Shown here: positions 32,674 through 40,961 of the stretch, piece after piece
Layout: each line of letters opens with the position of its first letter
How positions within the stretch are numbered: the first letter of the stretch is position 1
Source: Gemmatimonadota bacterium
GTDB taxonomy: Bacteria > Gemmatimonadota > Gemmatimonadetes > Gemmatimonadales > Gemmatimonadaceae
Length of the DNA stretch: 64,000 bases
Reading direction: 5' to 3'
Assembly (NCBI GenBank): GCA_020161135.1
Contig: JAIUOB010000001.1
Location: 310,001 to 374,000 of the forward strand
Program-made: the position numbers and the translations under genes
The notes under the pieces: generated by a model
What the model was told of the DNA's origin: nothing
What the model saw: only the letters and a program-made list of their open reading frames with translations
Databases searched by the model: none

Positions 32674-34050
32674 ATGGCACTGTCCCCGCGCACGCTTACC
32701 ACCATCGTCGCCGCCGCGACGGCCCTCGCGATTGGCCCAGCGCGCGCGCAAACGCCCGCCGTGCCGCCCACGGCGGTCGCCACATCGGTGTTCACCGGCG
32801 TCGTCATCAATGCCGACACCGACCGTCCGATCGCGGGAGCGAGCCTCCTGCTGCCGTCGCTCGATCGCGCCGTGCGCAGCGATTCCCTCGGTCGCGTGCG
32901 CGTGAACAGCCTGCCGGCCGGCAAGCATGTCGCGCTGCTGCAGGCCGTCGGTTACGACTCGCTCCTCTTCGCCATCGACGTGGCGCGCAACGACACGGCG
33001 ACGTCCGTGCTGCGACTCGTGCCGATGGAGCCCCTCGACACGGCGACGTCCTCTGCATCGCTCAACGACATGGTCGCCGACTCGATGGAGACTCGGCTGA
33101 GCGGTCTGCTGGCCGCGTTCCACCAGCGACGGCTGACGAGGGCGGGGCGCTTTCTCGACTCTGCGGACTTCCGGACCACACCATCGCGGCGATTTGCCGA
33201 GACCGTCGCGGCCCGCATCCCGGGTGTTGGGCTCGTCGCGGAGGGCGGTGGCAAGTACCTCGTCTCGCGGGTCGGCTGGCAGCAGATCACCGGCCCGCTC
33301 GCCTGCTACGTGAACGTCATTCTCGATGGTGAATCACGAGGGAGTGTGGATCTCTCGCAGTTCGAACCCGACGAGGTGCTGGCCGTGGAGTACCACACCG
33401 TGGCCACGGTGCCTCGCGAGTATCGCGATGTCAGCGCGGGGCCGGGCGCGAAGGCCTCCTGCGGAACACTCATCATTCTGCGCGGCGCCTCGTCGGTCGT
33501 CGACGCTGCCATGTCGATGTTCAGGGCGCGCGTCCTCGACGCGCGCAGCGACACGGCCGACGCAAAGTTGCTGCTCACACCGCTTCGGGCGCCGGCCGCG
33601 CAGCAGCTCGAGAAGGTGAACGTCGAAGCCACCGGCGGACTCGCGGCGGCGCGTCTGCGCGAGTTCGAGGATCGTCGCGCGATGGGGCACGGCAAGTTCC
33701 TCGATTCGACCGTCTTCGGCGAGCTGCGACGGCGACCGTTCGTGGATGTGCTGGGCTCGCGCATTCCGGGCATCCAGATCGCGCGGGACAATGCCGGCGG
33801 ACGGTTCATCATCTCGCGCGGGGGCGGTCAGTCGATGGACCGACGCCCCTGCTTCGGCAACGTCATCGTCGACGGCATCAGCCTTGGCAAGTACGACCTG
33901 GCGCTCATCGACCCGGACGAAGTGCTGGCCGTCGAGTACCACACCGTGGCCACGGTGCCGCTCAAGTATCGCAACACCGCCATCCAACTCCGCGGCGTGG
34001 GTCCGGAAGGCAGTGCCACGTGCGGCACACTCATCATCTGGCGGAAGTGA
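32674..34050 (+). CDS. Secreted protein with carboxypeptidase-regulatory-like domain and two TonB-plug-like modules
   Basis: 458 residues. Signal peptide to about ARAQTPA (residue 26). Residues 38-105 form a regulatory-like beta sandwich (FTGVVINADTDRPIAGASL, DSLGRVRVNSLPAG). Two plug-like modules follow, each with a core resembling VIVDGISLGKYDL and ending in PDEVLAVEYHTVATVP. The first is near residues 130-265 and the second near 310-458. A TonB-dependent receptor would carry a beta-barrel after the plug; none is present. The protein is periplasmic or surface-bound and its function is unknown. A single-plug paralogue follows immediately, pointing to tandem duplication and fusion. Confidence 0.7.
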   Translation: MALSPRTLTTIVAAATALAIGPARAQTPAVPPTAVATSVFTGVVINADTDRPIAGASLLLPSLDRAVRSDSLGRVRVNSLPAGKHVALLQAVGYDSLLFAIDVARNDTATSVLRLVPMEPLDTATSSASLNDMVADSMETRLSGLLAAFHQRRLTRAGRFLDSADFRTTPSRRFAETVAARIPGVGLVAEGGGKYLVSRVGWQQITGPLACYVNVILDGESRGSVDLSQFEPDEVLAVEYHTVATVPREYRDVSAGPGAKASCGTLIILRGASSVVDAAMSMFRARVLDARSDTADAKLLLTPLRAPAAQQLEKVNVEATGGLAAARLREFEDRRAMGHGKFLDSTVFGELRRRPFVDVLGSRIPGIQIARDNAGGRFIISRGGGQSMDRRPCFGNVIVDGISLGKYDLALIDPDEVLAVEYHTVATVPLKYRNTAIQLRGVGPEGSATCGTLIIWRK

Positions 34051-34790
34051 GGGCGGTCTCGTGAGAGCGCGACTTTTCGCGGCCCGCGCAGCTCTCATGA
34101 TCGCAGGCATCGTGACGTGCACGGCTGCCACGACCGGACGCGTGCACGCCCAGGCCGGCCCACGCGGCGATACCGCCACGTCTGTCTTCACCGGCCGCAT
34201 CCTCGACGCGCGCAGCGAGCGCCCCGTCGTCGATGCCAGCATCCTGCTGCCGATGCTCGACCGCAGCGCCCGCAGCGATTCGACCGGGCGCATCCGCGTG
34301 AGCGCACTGCCGGCCGGCAAGCACATCGCGTTGGTGCGCGCGGTGGGGTACGACTCGCTCCTCTTCGCCATCGACGTGGCGCGCAACGACACCGCCGAGG
34401 CCGACCTGTTGCTGACGCCGCTGGTGGCCGCGGGCGCGACACCGCCGGCGCAGCAGCTCGCGAAGGTGAAGGTCGAGGCTACGGGCGGCGTCATGGCCGC
34501 GCGCATGGCGGAGTTCGAGGACCGACGCAAGACGGGCTTCGGGAAGTTCCTCGATTCGACGGCGTTCGCGCAGATGCGGCGGCGGCCGTTGGCCGACGTG
34601 CTCGGTTCGCGCATCGCGGGCGTCGGCGTCGAACGTCCGACGGGCGGCGCAGCGTTTCTCGTCGCCCGCCGCGGAAGCTCCTGCCGCGCCAACGTCATCG
34701 TCGACGGCATCTCGCTGGGCGCGTACGACCTCACGCTCATCGACCCCGACGAGGTGCTGGCCGTCGAGTATCACACCGTGGCCACGGTAC
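33367..34790 (+). repeat. Three copies of a plug-end repeat across two adjacent genes
   Basis: Near-identical segments encoding PDEVLAVEYHTVATVP occur at about 33367-33413, 33915-33961 and 34745-34790. The first two are inside one gene and the third is in its neighbour. The DNA is close to identical (GTGGAGTACCACACCGTGGC-like), suggesting recent duplication or gene conversion. Confidence 0.8.
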
Positions 34791-34867
34791 CACTCAAGTA
34801 CCGGAACACGAGCATCGGTGGTGGCGGCAGCGCGGCGTGTGGCACGCTCATCGTGTGGCGGAAGTAG
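34061..34867 (+). CDS. Secreted regulatory-like plus single TonB-plug-like protein
   Basis: 268 residues from GTG 34061, 10 bases after the paralogue's stop. An ATG at 34097 would shorten the positively charged n-region of the signal peptide, so the GTG is preferred. Cleavage is likely after GRVHAQ. Residues 42-110 repeat the regulatory-like fold (FTGRILDARSERPVVDASI, RAVGYDSLLFAIDVARND). Residues 140-268 are one plug-like module with VIVDGISLGAYDLTLIDPD. It is the simpler paralogue of the preceding gene, and the shared VGYDSLLFAIDVARND block is almost identical at DNA level. No barrel domain is present; function unknown. Confidence 0.7.
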   Translation: MRARLFAARAALMIAGIVTCTAATTGRVHAQAGPRGDTATSVFTGRILDARSERPVVDASILLPMLDRSARSDSTGRIRVSALPAGKHIALVRAVGYDSLLFAIDVARNDTAEADLLLTPLVAAGATPPAQQLAKVKVEATGGVMAARMAEFEDRRKTGFGKFLDSTAFAQMRRRPLADVLGSRIAGVGVERPTGGAAFLVARRGSSCRANVIVDGISLGAYDLTLIDPDEVLAVEYHTVATVPLKYRNTSIGGGGSAACGTLIVWRK

Positions 34868-34876
34868 GGGCTTTTC

Positions 34877-34959
34877 GCCACGGATTTCGCGGATCTGGCA
34901 CGGATCAACATCCTGACGCAGGTCATGCCGTATCCGCGCGTATCCGCGTGATCCGTGGC
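34877..34959. repeat. Palindromic interspersed-type repeat
   Basis: Outer inverted repeat GCCACGGAT / ATCCGTGGC with internal repeats of GGATC and ATCCGCG-type units. It lies right after the plug-protein stop. The pattern resembles REP/MITE-like elements scattered between genes in many environmental bacteria, and could also act as a terminator for the upstream pair. Confidence 0.55.
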
Positions 34960-35066
34960 CACGTACGGTTCTTCGCGCCGCAGCGGGGGTGTTGCGACGG
35001 CGCGTATCTTCCCAGCGAGTGGGAGCAAGTCGCCCCACCGGTCACCCCCACCCTCCGCCCCTGCCC

Positions 35067-35678
35067 ATGTTCCGCAAGTTCGCGTCCGAGGCGCTCGGCC
35101 TCTCCGATATCGGCGTCATCGTGCCGCCGAAGGATTACGACAAGGTCGACTCCGACGACTACCTCTTCCACGAGGATGGGGAGAAGATCTACTTCCTCAT
35201 CAAGTCGAAGAAGGACGAGTACTGCTTCACCAACCTCGCCCTCATCCACGTCGACGGCGAGTCGGCCATCTCGAGCAAGCGCGCCATCAAGCGCTACGAC
35301 TACGCCGTCCATCACTTCGCCCACGTCGCCATCGAGACCGCCGGCACCGTCGACCTCGACGTCGAGCTCAAGTTCACGCTCGACGACCAGCAGAAGTTCA
35401 CGATCGACGTGCGCAAGGACTTCATCGAGCAGCTCAAGGACATCTACAAGGCGCTGCACACCATCGGCAAGCTGCAGAAGCTCGACCGGCAGGCGCGCGA
35501 CCACGCGCTGCACTGCCTGGGGCAGATGGGCGGCATGTTCAAGCTCAACGCCGCCGCCACCGCCGACGTGCCGGTGTCGTACTACAATGCGCTGCTCGCG
35601 GGCGTGAACGAGGCCGTGCAGGTGCGCCACACGCGCCGGGACTTCAGCGCGGTGTTCGAGAAGTACATCCACGCCTGA
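35067..35678 (+). CDS. Bacterial PH-domain protein (YvbH-like)
   Basis: 203 residues from ATG 35067. The N-terminal 125 residues have the strand pattern of bacterial pleckstrin-homology domains (DGEKIYFLIKSKKDEYCFTN, LALIHVDGESAISSKRAIKR, LDVELKFTLDDQQKFTIDV) closed by a helix. The C-terminal helices (LDRQARDHALHCLGQM) match the second YvbH-type domain. No signal peptide or membrane segment is visible. These cytosolic proteins are widespread but have no firmly established function. It is a single gene with its own spacer and precedes a convergent phosphodiesterase gene. Confidence 0.7.
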   Translation: MFRKFASEALGLSDIGVIVPPKDYDKVDSDDYLFHEDGEKIYFLIKSKKDEYCFTNLALIHVDGESAISSKRAIKRYDYAVHHFAHVAIETAGTVDLDVELKFTLDDQQKFTIDVRKDFIEQLKDIYKALHTIGKLQKLDRQARDHALHCLGQMGGMFKLNAAATADVPVSYYNALLAGVNEAVQVRHTRRDFSAVFEKYIHA

Positions 35679-35759
35679 GCGTCGCAACGTGACGCGACGC
35701 GTCGCGCCCGGGGCCCGTGTGTCATCGCCGCGCGATGGGACACGGGCCCGCGTCGTTGG

Positions 35760-36611
35760 TCAGGGGCGCCGCGCGCCCGGCGTCGCCGACGCCGCCGCCC
35801 CCAGGAACGCCCGCAACCCCTCGAGGTCGTCCGTCCCGATCAGGTCCACGCCGCACTCCACCAGGAGCTGCCACACCACGGGCGTATCGGGCGTGTTCCA
35901 GAAGCGCAGCTTGCGCCCCTGCGCGTGCGCCTGCGCCACCGCCTGTGCCACACGCCGCCGCACCGCGCGCGGCACCGCCCCCACGCCGCGCCACGTCGTG
36001 ACCTTCTCCCAGTCGTCGCTCACGAGCGGCATCGCGGCGGCAGGCGGGCGCCCGCGCGTCGTGAGATCGTCGAGACGCCCGTCGAGCGCCGCCCATCGCT
36101 CGCGCGCCGCCCGCACCGTCGCGATGGGCCGCTTGCCGGAGAGCACCGCCACGACCGGCCGCACCGTCATGGAGTCGCCGCGCCACGCGGTGAACACATC
36201 GTCGTAGCGCGCCAGCAGCGGTGCCAGCACCGCCCACGTGGAATCGGCGTGCGACTTGATGTCGATGAGCAACGTGAGCGGCGGCCGCTGGGCATGCACC
36301 TGCCCGCCGCGCGAGGCGACGTGCGCGCGCAGGGGCGCCAGGTACAGCCCCTCGAGCGTGCGATCGGCACGCACACTGTCGCGCGCATGCGCCACGAGCA
36401 GCGCACCGTCCACCAGCCAGATGTCCACCTCGACGCTGCCGAAGCCGCGATCGAGCGCATCGTGCAGCGGCCGCTCGTGTGCGTAGTCGTTGTGCGCGTG
36501 CGCGCGGTCGAGGGGCGACTGCGCGGCAGCCGACGCCGACGCGACAAGCGCCGAGGCGACGAGCGCCGCGAGAACGAAACGGGCCGCGGTGTGGATGGGA
36601 GACGGACGCAT
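35760..36611 (-). CDS. Secreted PI-PLC/glycerophosphodiester phosphodiesterase-like protein
   Basis: 283 residues, signal peptide ending near ASAAAQSPL (residue 31). The start RAHAHNDYAHERPLHDAL is the characteristic N-terminal motif of the PI-PLC-like/GDPD superfamily, with metal- and acid-base His residues. SVEVDIWLVDG supplies the acidic metal ligands, LLIDIKSH the next strand, and VDLIGTDD the C-terminal strand. The enzyme probably cleaves a glycerophosphodiester or a similar phosphodiester in the periplasm. Substrate is not determinable. The gene is monocistronic and convergent with the PH-domain gene. Confidence 0.75.
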   Translation of the reverse strand: MRPSPIHTAARFVLAALVASALVASASAAAQSPLDRAHAHNDYAHERPLHDALDRGFGSVEVDIWLVDGALLVAHARDSVRADRTLEGLYLAPLRAHVASRGGQVHAQRPPLTLLIDIKSHADSTWAVLAPLLARYDDVFTAWRGDSMTVRPVVAVLSGKRPIATVRAARERWAALDGRLDDLTTRGRPPAAAMPLVSDDWEKVTTWRGVGAVPRAVRRRVAQAVAQAHAQGRKLRFWNTPDTPVVWQLLVECGVDLIGTDDLEGLRAFLGAAASATPGARRP

Positions 36612-36674
36612 GCGCGTAATCTGCGCGGCGGCGCACCGGTGGGCAGCGCCGCCGATGCGCCGAGGATACCCCCC

Positions 36675-38138
36675 TTACCGCGGCACCATGAACCGCGGCG
36701 GCGTCATCACGATCCGCTCCGCCGGCACCTCGCCGCGCAGGAACGTCACCACCGCCTCCGCCACACGCGGGTCGGCCTCGAAGATGTTGTGCCCCCCGTG
36801 CTCCACCAGCAGCGCGCGCCCGCGGCGGAACCCGGCCCGCACCACCGCCGCCTCGGCCGGCGAGGTGCGGCCATCCAGCGTGCCCGAGATGAACAGCGTG
36901 GGCACGTTCGACTGCAGCGGCGCGCGGAACGCCGCGCCGAGATCGATCGCGGGGCGCAGCCCGGCGACGTGCGGCATGGGGAAGTTGAGCGCGTCGCCGA
37001 GCAGGCCACGCGCCGCCTCGCGCTCCACCAGCGCCAGCCGCGTCGGATCGATGCCGGAGGCCAGATCCATGAGCTCGGGCATGCCGGTGAACATCGTGAC
37101 CCCGCCAAGCTGCCCGATGATACGGCCGGCCACGCTCTCATATTGGCCCGCATCCAGCGCGGCGTACAGCGCCGGCACCCGTGCAATGTTCGGCGGGTCG
37201 GCGATCATCGACCCCACGAGCAGTTGCACCAGGAACGCGCTGATACGCACCGACCGCGGCTGCGTGGTCCCCGGCGGCGTGGCGGTGATCGTGACCGGCG
37301 CCGAGTCGAGCCGCGCATGCACGCGGCGCATGGTGGTGGCGACGTCGCCGAACGCCGCGCGCGCGGCCGTGTCCGCGTCGATGAGCCGCTGCACGCGCGC
37401 GAACAGGCTGTCGGTCAAGGCGGGACGCTTGACCGTCTGCTCGAGCCCCTCGATGCCCGCGAATACCGCGCGGCTCACCGACGCACCGTGGTACTTGAGC
37501 ACCGCCAGCCCCAGGTGCGAGCCGTAGCTGATCCCCCACAGCGCCACCTGCGGCACCCCCAGCGCCTTGCGCAGGTCGTCGATGTCCGCCGCGCTCTCGC
37601 GGGTCGTGTAGCCGTCCACGTCCACGCCGGCCGCCGTCCACTGCGCAATGCAGTCGGCCAGTCCGTCGCGCGTGTACTGCACGAGCACGGCGCGCGTGAG
37701 CGGCTGCGTGAAGTCCACCGGTGTGCGTGCGATGCATGGCGTCATGGTGGACGACTGCCCCACCCCGCGCTGGTCGAGCGCGATCACGTCGCCGAGCGCG
37801 CGCAGCGCCATGAACAGCGGAAAGCGCGGCCCCGCCGCCGTGCGGATGCCCGATGCACCGGGCCCACCGGCGAGATAGATGATCGGCGCCCCCGGCTTCG
37901 CGGCCGTCGAGCGGAAGCGCACGAAGCGCAGCGTGATGCGCCGCGACGCCGGATTCGCGCGACGCTCGGGCACGGTGAACGAGCCCAGCTCGGCCTCGAT
38001 GGTGGAGCCGTCCGGCGCCTTGAAGGCGTACGGCGCGATGGTGAGCGCGGGCGCGGCCTGCGCGGCGCCAGTGGCGGGGAGCAGCGCCATCGCGAGCGCG
38101 AGGCCGCCGGTGGCACGTATCAGAGCATGGACTCGCAT
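36675..38138 (-). CDS. Secreted alpha/beta hydrolase, S33 (prolyl/tripeptidyl aminopeptidase-like)
   Basis: 487 residues from ATG 38138; a longer frame upstream lacks a signal peptide. The signal sequence ends near GAAQAAPAL. Fold markers: oxyanion region IIYLAGGPGASG, nucleophile elbow VALWGISYGSHLG (GxSxG Ser), acid in FISGTLDGRTSP and catalytic His in VEHGGHNIF. A TAP-like C-terminal region is present. The HGGPG-equivalent (AGGPG) and overall length fit family S33 aminopeptidases such as tricorn-interacting or SlpD-like enzymes. It likely trims N-terminal residues from peptides in the periplasm; it could also be a general esterase. Confidence 0.8.
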   Translation of the reverse strand: MRVHALIRATGGLALAMALLPATGAAQAAPALTIAPYAFKAPDGSTIEAELGSFTVPERRANPASRRITLRFVRFRSTAAKPGAPIIYLAGGPGASGIRTAAGPRFPLFMALRALGDVIALDQRGVGQSSTMTPCIARTPVDFTQPLTRAVLVQYTRDGLADCIAQWTAAGVDVDGYTTRESAADIDDLRKALGVPQVALWGISYGSHLGLAVLKYHGASVSRAVFAGIEGLEQTVKRPALTDSLFARVQRLIDADTAARAAFGDVATTMRRVHARLDSAPVTITATPPGTTQPRSVRISAFLVQLLVGSMIADPPNIARVPALYAALDAGQYESVAGRIIGQLGGVTMFTGMPELMDLASGIDPTRLALVEREAARGLLGDALNFPMPHVAGLRPAIDLGAAFRAPLQSNVPTLFISGTLDGRTSPAEAAVVRAGFRRGRALLVEHGGHNIFEADPRVAEAVVTFLRGEVPAERIVMTPPRFMVPR

Positions 38139-38272
38139 GAGAAACCCCAGGTGTTGAAGACGCCGTAGGGTACGGGGCACTGGGCCGCCACTCCGCACAC
38201 GAGTCGGTGAGTGGTCGCCCGGCGTCGGCCAGCGGTCGTGTCGCCGCACCTCCCCGTGACTATCGTCCTGCC

Positions 38273-40081
38273 ATGCGCCTGTCACCGCGTCTGCTTCGTG
38301 GTGGGGCCGTCGCTGCCCTCGCCGCACTCGCCGCGCTCGCCGCTCCGCGCGCCGGCATGGCGGCGCCGGTACCGGGCCCCGTCGTGCGCGTCACCACCGT
38401 GCAGGTGTGTCGCGCGCGCAGCGTGGCCACACCACCCACCGACAGCACCGGCTGCGTACGGCGTGCCGTCGACGCCGTCGACCCGCAGGGCACCGCACTC
38501 TGGCTGCTGGCCGACGTCACGGTGCCGGTGTCGGTCGCCACGAGTCGCGCACCGATGGCGCTGCTCATGCAGGCCATGGCCTCGACGGCGCTGTACTGGG
38601 ACGGTGTCCGCATCAGCGCGAGCGGACGTCCGGCCCTCGAGCAGCCCGACGAGGTGCCCGGGCAATTTGTGCACATTGCGCCGCTGCGCAGCGATGAGCT
38701 CCGCCCCGGCGTGCATCGGTTGGCCGTGCTGCTCAGCAATCATCACGGTCCGCTGCGCGTGAGCATGCCGGTGCATGTGCTCGCCCTCGCGCCGCTCGAG
38801 CTGCTGCGCGATGGCGTGGGCAGCGGCGGTGGGCCCATCCTGCTCGCGCTGGGCGCGCTGCTGCTGGCGGCGGTGTACTTCGCCGCCGTCTCCCTCGCCG
38901 GCACCGCCCGCGAGCCCGGGCGCGGACACACCGCGCTGCTCGCCGCGCTCATCGCCTGCGCCCTCACACAGGGGGTGGCCGAACTGTGGCGCGCGCTCCT
39001 GCCGATCAGCTACGTGGCGCAGGTCTGGCGCCTCATCGTCATCCTCCTCGCGGCCACCGGGCTCGGTGCCTCGCTCGTCGCGTACACGACGCGGCGCTTC
39101 GCGCCCACCTGGTCCGCACGCGCCGTGCTGGGCTACGCCGTGGTGGCCGGCGCCGTGTGGCTGCTCCCGGGCTTCGACGTGCGCACGCTCCTGTTGCTGT
39201 CCACTGCCGCGATGATCGCGCTCGCAGCCTCGGGGTGGGCCGCGTGGCGTCGCGAGCCCGGCGCGGGTGCCGTCTCCTGCGTGCTCCTGCTGCTCATTGC
39301 CGCCGGTGTCGTGGAGCAGGGCGCCTTTCTCGATCGCGAGCTCTTCGTCGGGCTCACGGTGCTCACGCTCGTGCTGCTGCTCGATCACGTCCGGGAGACG
39401 CGTCGGCTGCAGGCCGCGGCCACCGCAGCGCAGCAGCAGGCGCAACAGCAGGTGCAGCGCCTCGAGCTCGAGCTGCTGCGTCGTCGCCTGACGCCGCACT
39501 GGCTGCTCAACATGCTCAACGCGCTCACGGCGTGGATCGAGGAGGAGCCTGCCACGGCCGTGCGCATGGTCGGTCTCCTCGGCGACGAGTTCCACCGGCT
39601 CGCCCACCCCATCGATGCACCGCTCATCGCCGCGCGCGACGAACTGGCCGCCTGCGAACGGCTGCTGGCGCTCATGTCGCTCCGCAGCGGCCGCACGTTC
39701 ACCCTCGATGCCACCGGCGTCGCGCCCGACCTGCCCGTGCCCCCGGGCGTGCTGCACACCCTCGTCGAGAACGCGCTCACGCACGGCGGCTATCGTCGCG
39801 GCGCGGTGTTCACCATCCGCCAGCAGGGCACACCAGGCGCCGCCGTGCTCACCTTCGAGGCGCCACCCGCCGACTCCACCGAGCGGGCCGCATCGCAGGC
39901 CGCCGCATCGCAGGCCGCCGCGGCGCACGACGCGCCGCACGACCCGGCCGAGGGGTTCGGGCTCACCTATGTGCGCGCGCGACTGCAGGCGGCATTCGGC
40001 GAGCACGCCACGCTCAGCGACGGCCCCGCGAGCGACGGCGGCTGGCGCACCGTGCTGCGACTCGGCGGAGCGGCGGCGTGA
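38273..40081 (+). CDS. LytS-type sensor histidine kinase
   Basis: 602 residues from ATG 38273; a more upstream ATG at 38207 would add 22 residues before the signal peptide. A periplasmic domain (about 25-190) is followed by seven or more hydrophobic helices (about 200-385), a 7TMR-like sensor layout. A Gln-rich coiled coil (AATAAQQQAQQQVQRL) links to the kinase core. The His-kinase motif LRRRLTPHWLLNMLNAL (H409) corresponds to the family's NPHFLFN, and the ATPase N-box is LVENALTHG. It probably phosphorylates the LytTR regulator encoded next, whose GTG overlaps this stop. Confidence 0.85.
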   Translation: MRLSPRLLRGGAVAALAALAALAAPRAGMAAPVPGPVVRVTTVQVCRARSVATPPTDSTGCVRRAVDAVDPQGTALWLLADVTVPVSVATSRAPMALLMQAMASTALYWDGVRISASGRPALEQPDEVPGQFVHIAPLRSDELRPGVHRLAVLLSNHHGPLRVSMPVHVLALAPLELLRDGVGSGGGPILLALGALLLAAVYFAAVSLAGTAREPGRGHTALLAALIACALTQGVAELWRALLPISYVAQVWRLIVILLAATGLGASLVAYTTRRFAPTWSARAVLGYAVVAGAVWLLPGFDVRTLLLLSTAAMIALAASGWAAWRREPGAGAVSCVLLLLIAAGVVEQGAFLDRELFVGLTVLTLVLLLDHVRETRRLQAAATAAQQQAQQQVQRLELELLRRRLTPHWLLNMLNALTAWIEEEPATAVRMVGLLGDEFHRLAHPIDAPLIAARDELAACERLLALMSLRSGRTFTLDATGVAPDLPVPPGVLHTLVENALTHGGYRRGAVFTIRQQGTPGAAVLTFEAPPADSTERAASQAAASQAAAAHDAPHDPAEGFGLTYVRARLQAAFGEHATLSDGPASDGGWRTVLRLGGAAA

Positions 40082-40833
40082 GCGCGAGTGTGAATGCGCG
40101 TGTGAGTCTGCCGGTGCCTGCGCCCGCCAGCGTGCTCATCGTCGAGGACGACCTCCCCGCGCAGCGGCGGCTGGTACGGCTCGTGCGAACGCACCCGCGC
40201 TACACCGACGCCGAGGTGCACTGCGCCGATGATGTCGAAGTCGCTCGGCGGGTGTTGGCGACGCACGACGTGCAACTCGTGCTGCTCGACCTCGACCTGC
40301 ACGGCGCCGACGGCTTTCGCGTGCTCGCGTCCGGGTCTGCCGCGGGGGTGCAGGTCGTCGTGGTGTCGGCGCATACGCAACGGGCCATCGATGCGTTCGA
40401 GCAGGGCGTGGTTGATTTCGTGCCCAAGCCCGTGAGCGAGGCGCGCCTGCACGTGGCGCTGGGGCGCGTGCCCGCCGTGGCCGATGGTGCGCGCCCGGCC
40501 GAACTGCTCGTGCGCACGCGCGCGGGGCTCGAGCGCGTGCGCGTGGGCGACATCGTGTGCATCCAGGCGGACGACGACTACGTCCAGCTCGCGCTGCGGG
40601 GTGGACGTCGGCTGCTGCACGACGAACCCATGGCCCGGCTCGCCCAGCGGCTGCCGGCGGAGTTCGTGCGGGTGCACCGCTCGTTCATCGTGCGGCGCGA
40701 CGCGGTGCGCCGAGTGGCCGACGGCCCCGGTGGCACGCGCGTGCTGCACCTGCACGATGGTACGCAGGTGCCGGTGAGCCGGCGGCGCGTGGCGGCGGTG
40801 CTGCGTGCGGTGCTGGGAGGCGGGAAGGAGTAG
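40078..40833 (+). CDS. LytTR-family response regulator
   Basis: 251 residues from a GTG that overlaps the kinase stop (GTGA). The receiver domain starts at SVLIVEDDLPAQRRL, with phospho-acceptor D71 in LVLLDLDLHGADGF and the conserved Lys in FVPKPVSE. The C-terminal LytTR DNA-binding domain has VRVGDIVCIQADDDYVQL and FVRVHRSFIVRRDAV. It is the partner of the upstream LytS-like kinase and is expected to bind direct repeats in target promoters. Its targets are not evident. The kinase gene 128 bases downstream is a separate unit. Confidence 0.9.
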   Translation: MSASVNARVSLPVPAPASVLIVEDDLPAQRRLVRLVRTHPRYTDAEVHCADDVEVARRVLATHDVQLVLLDLDLHGADGFRVLASGSAAGVQVVVVSAHTQRAIDAFEQGVVDFVPKPVSEARLHVALGRVPAVADGARPAELLVRTRAGLERVRVGDIVCIQADDDYVQLALRGGRRLLHDEPMARLAQRLPAEFVRVHRSFIVRRDAVRRVADGPGGTRVLHLHDGTQVPVSRRRVAAVLRAVLGGGKE

Positions 40834-40961
40834 GCGGGGTGGCCGGACCGCGACCCTGAGCGCGTTCCGCCCGACATCCCCCTTCCAACGTCGAGCCAAC
40901 CCAGAGCGCCGCAGCATTCACCCCGGTTGCGCCCCGTCCCAACCGCGTCGCAACCTTCTGC

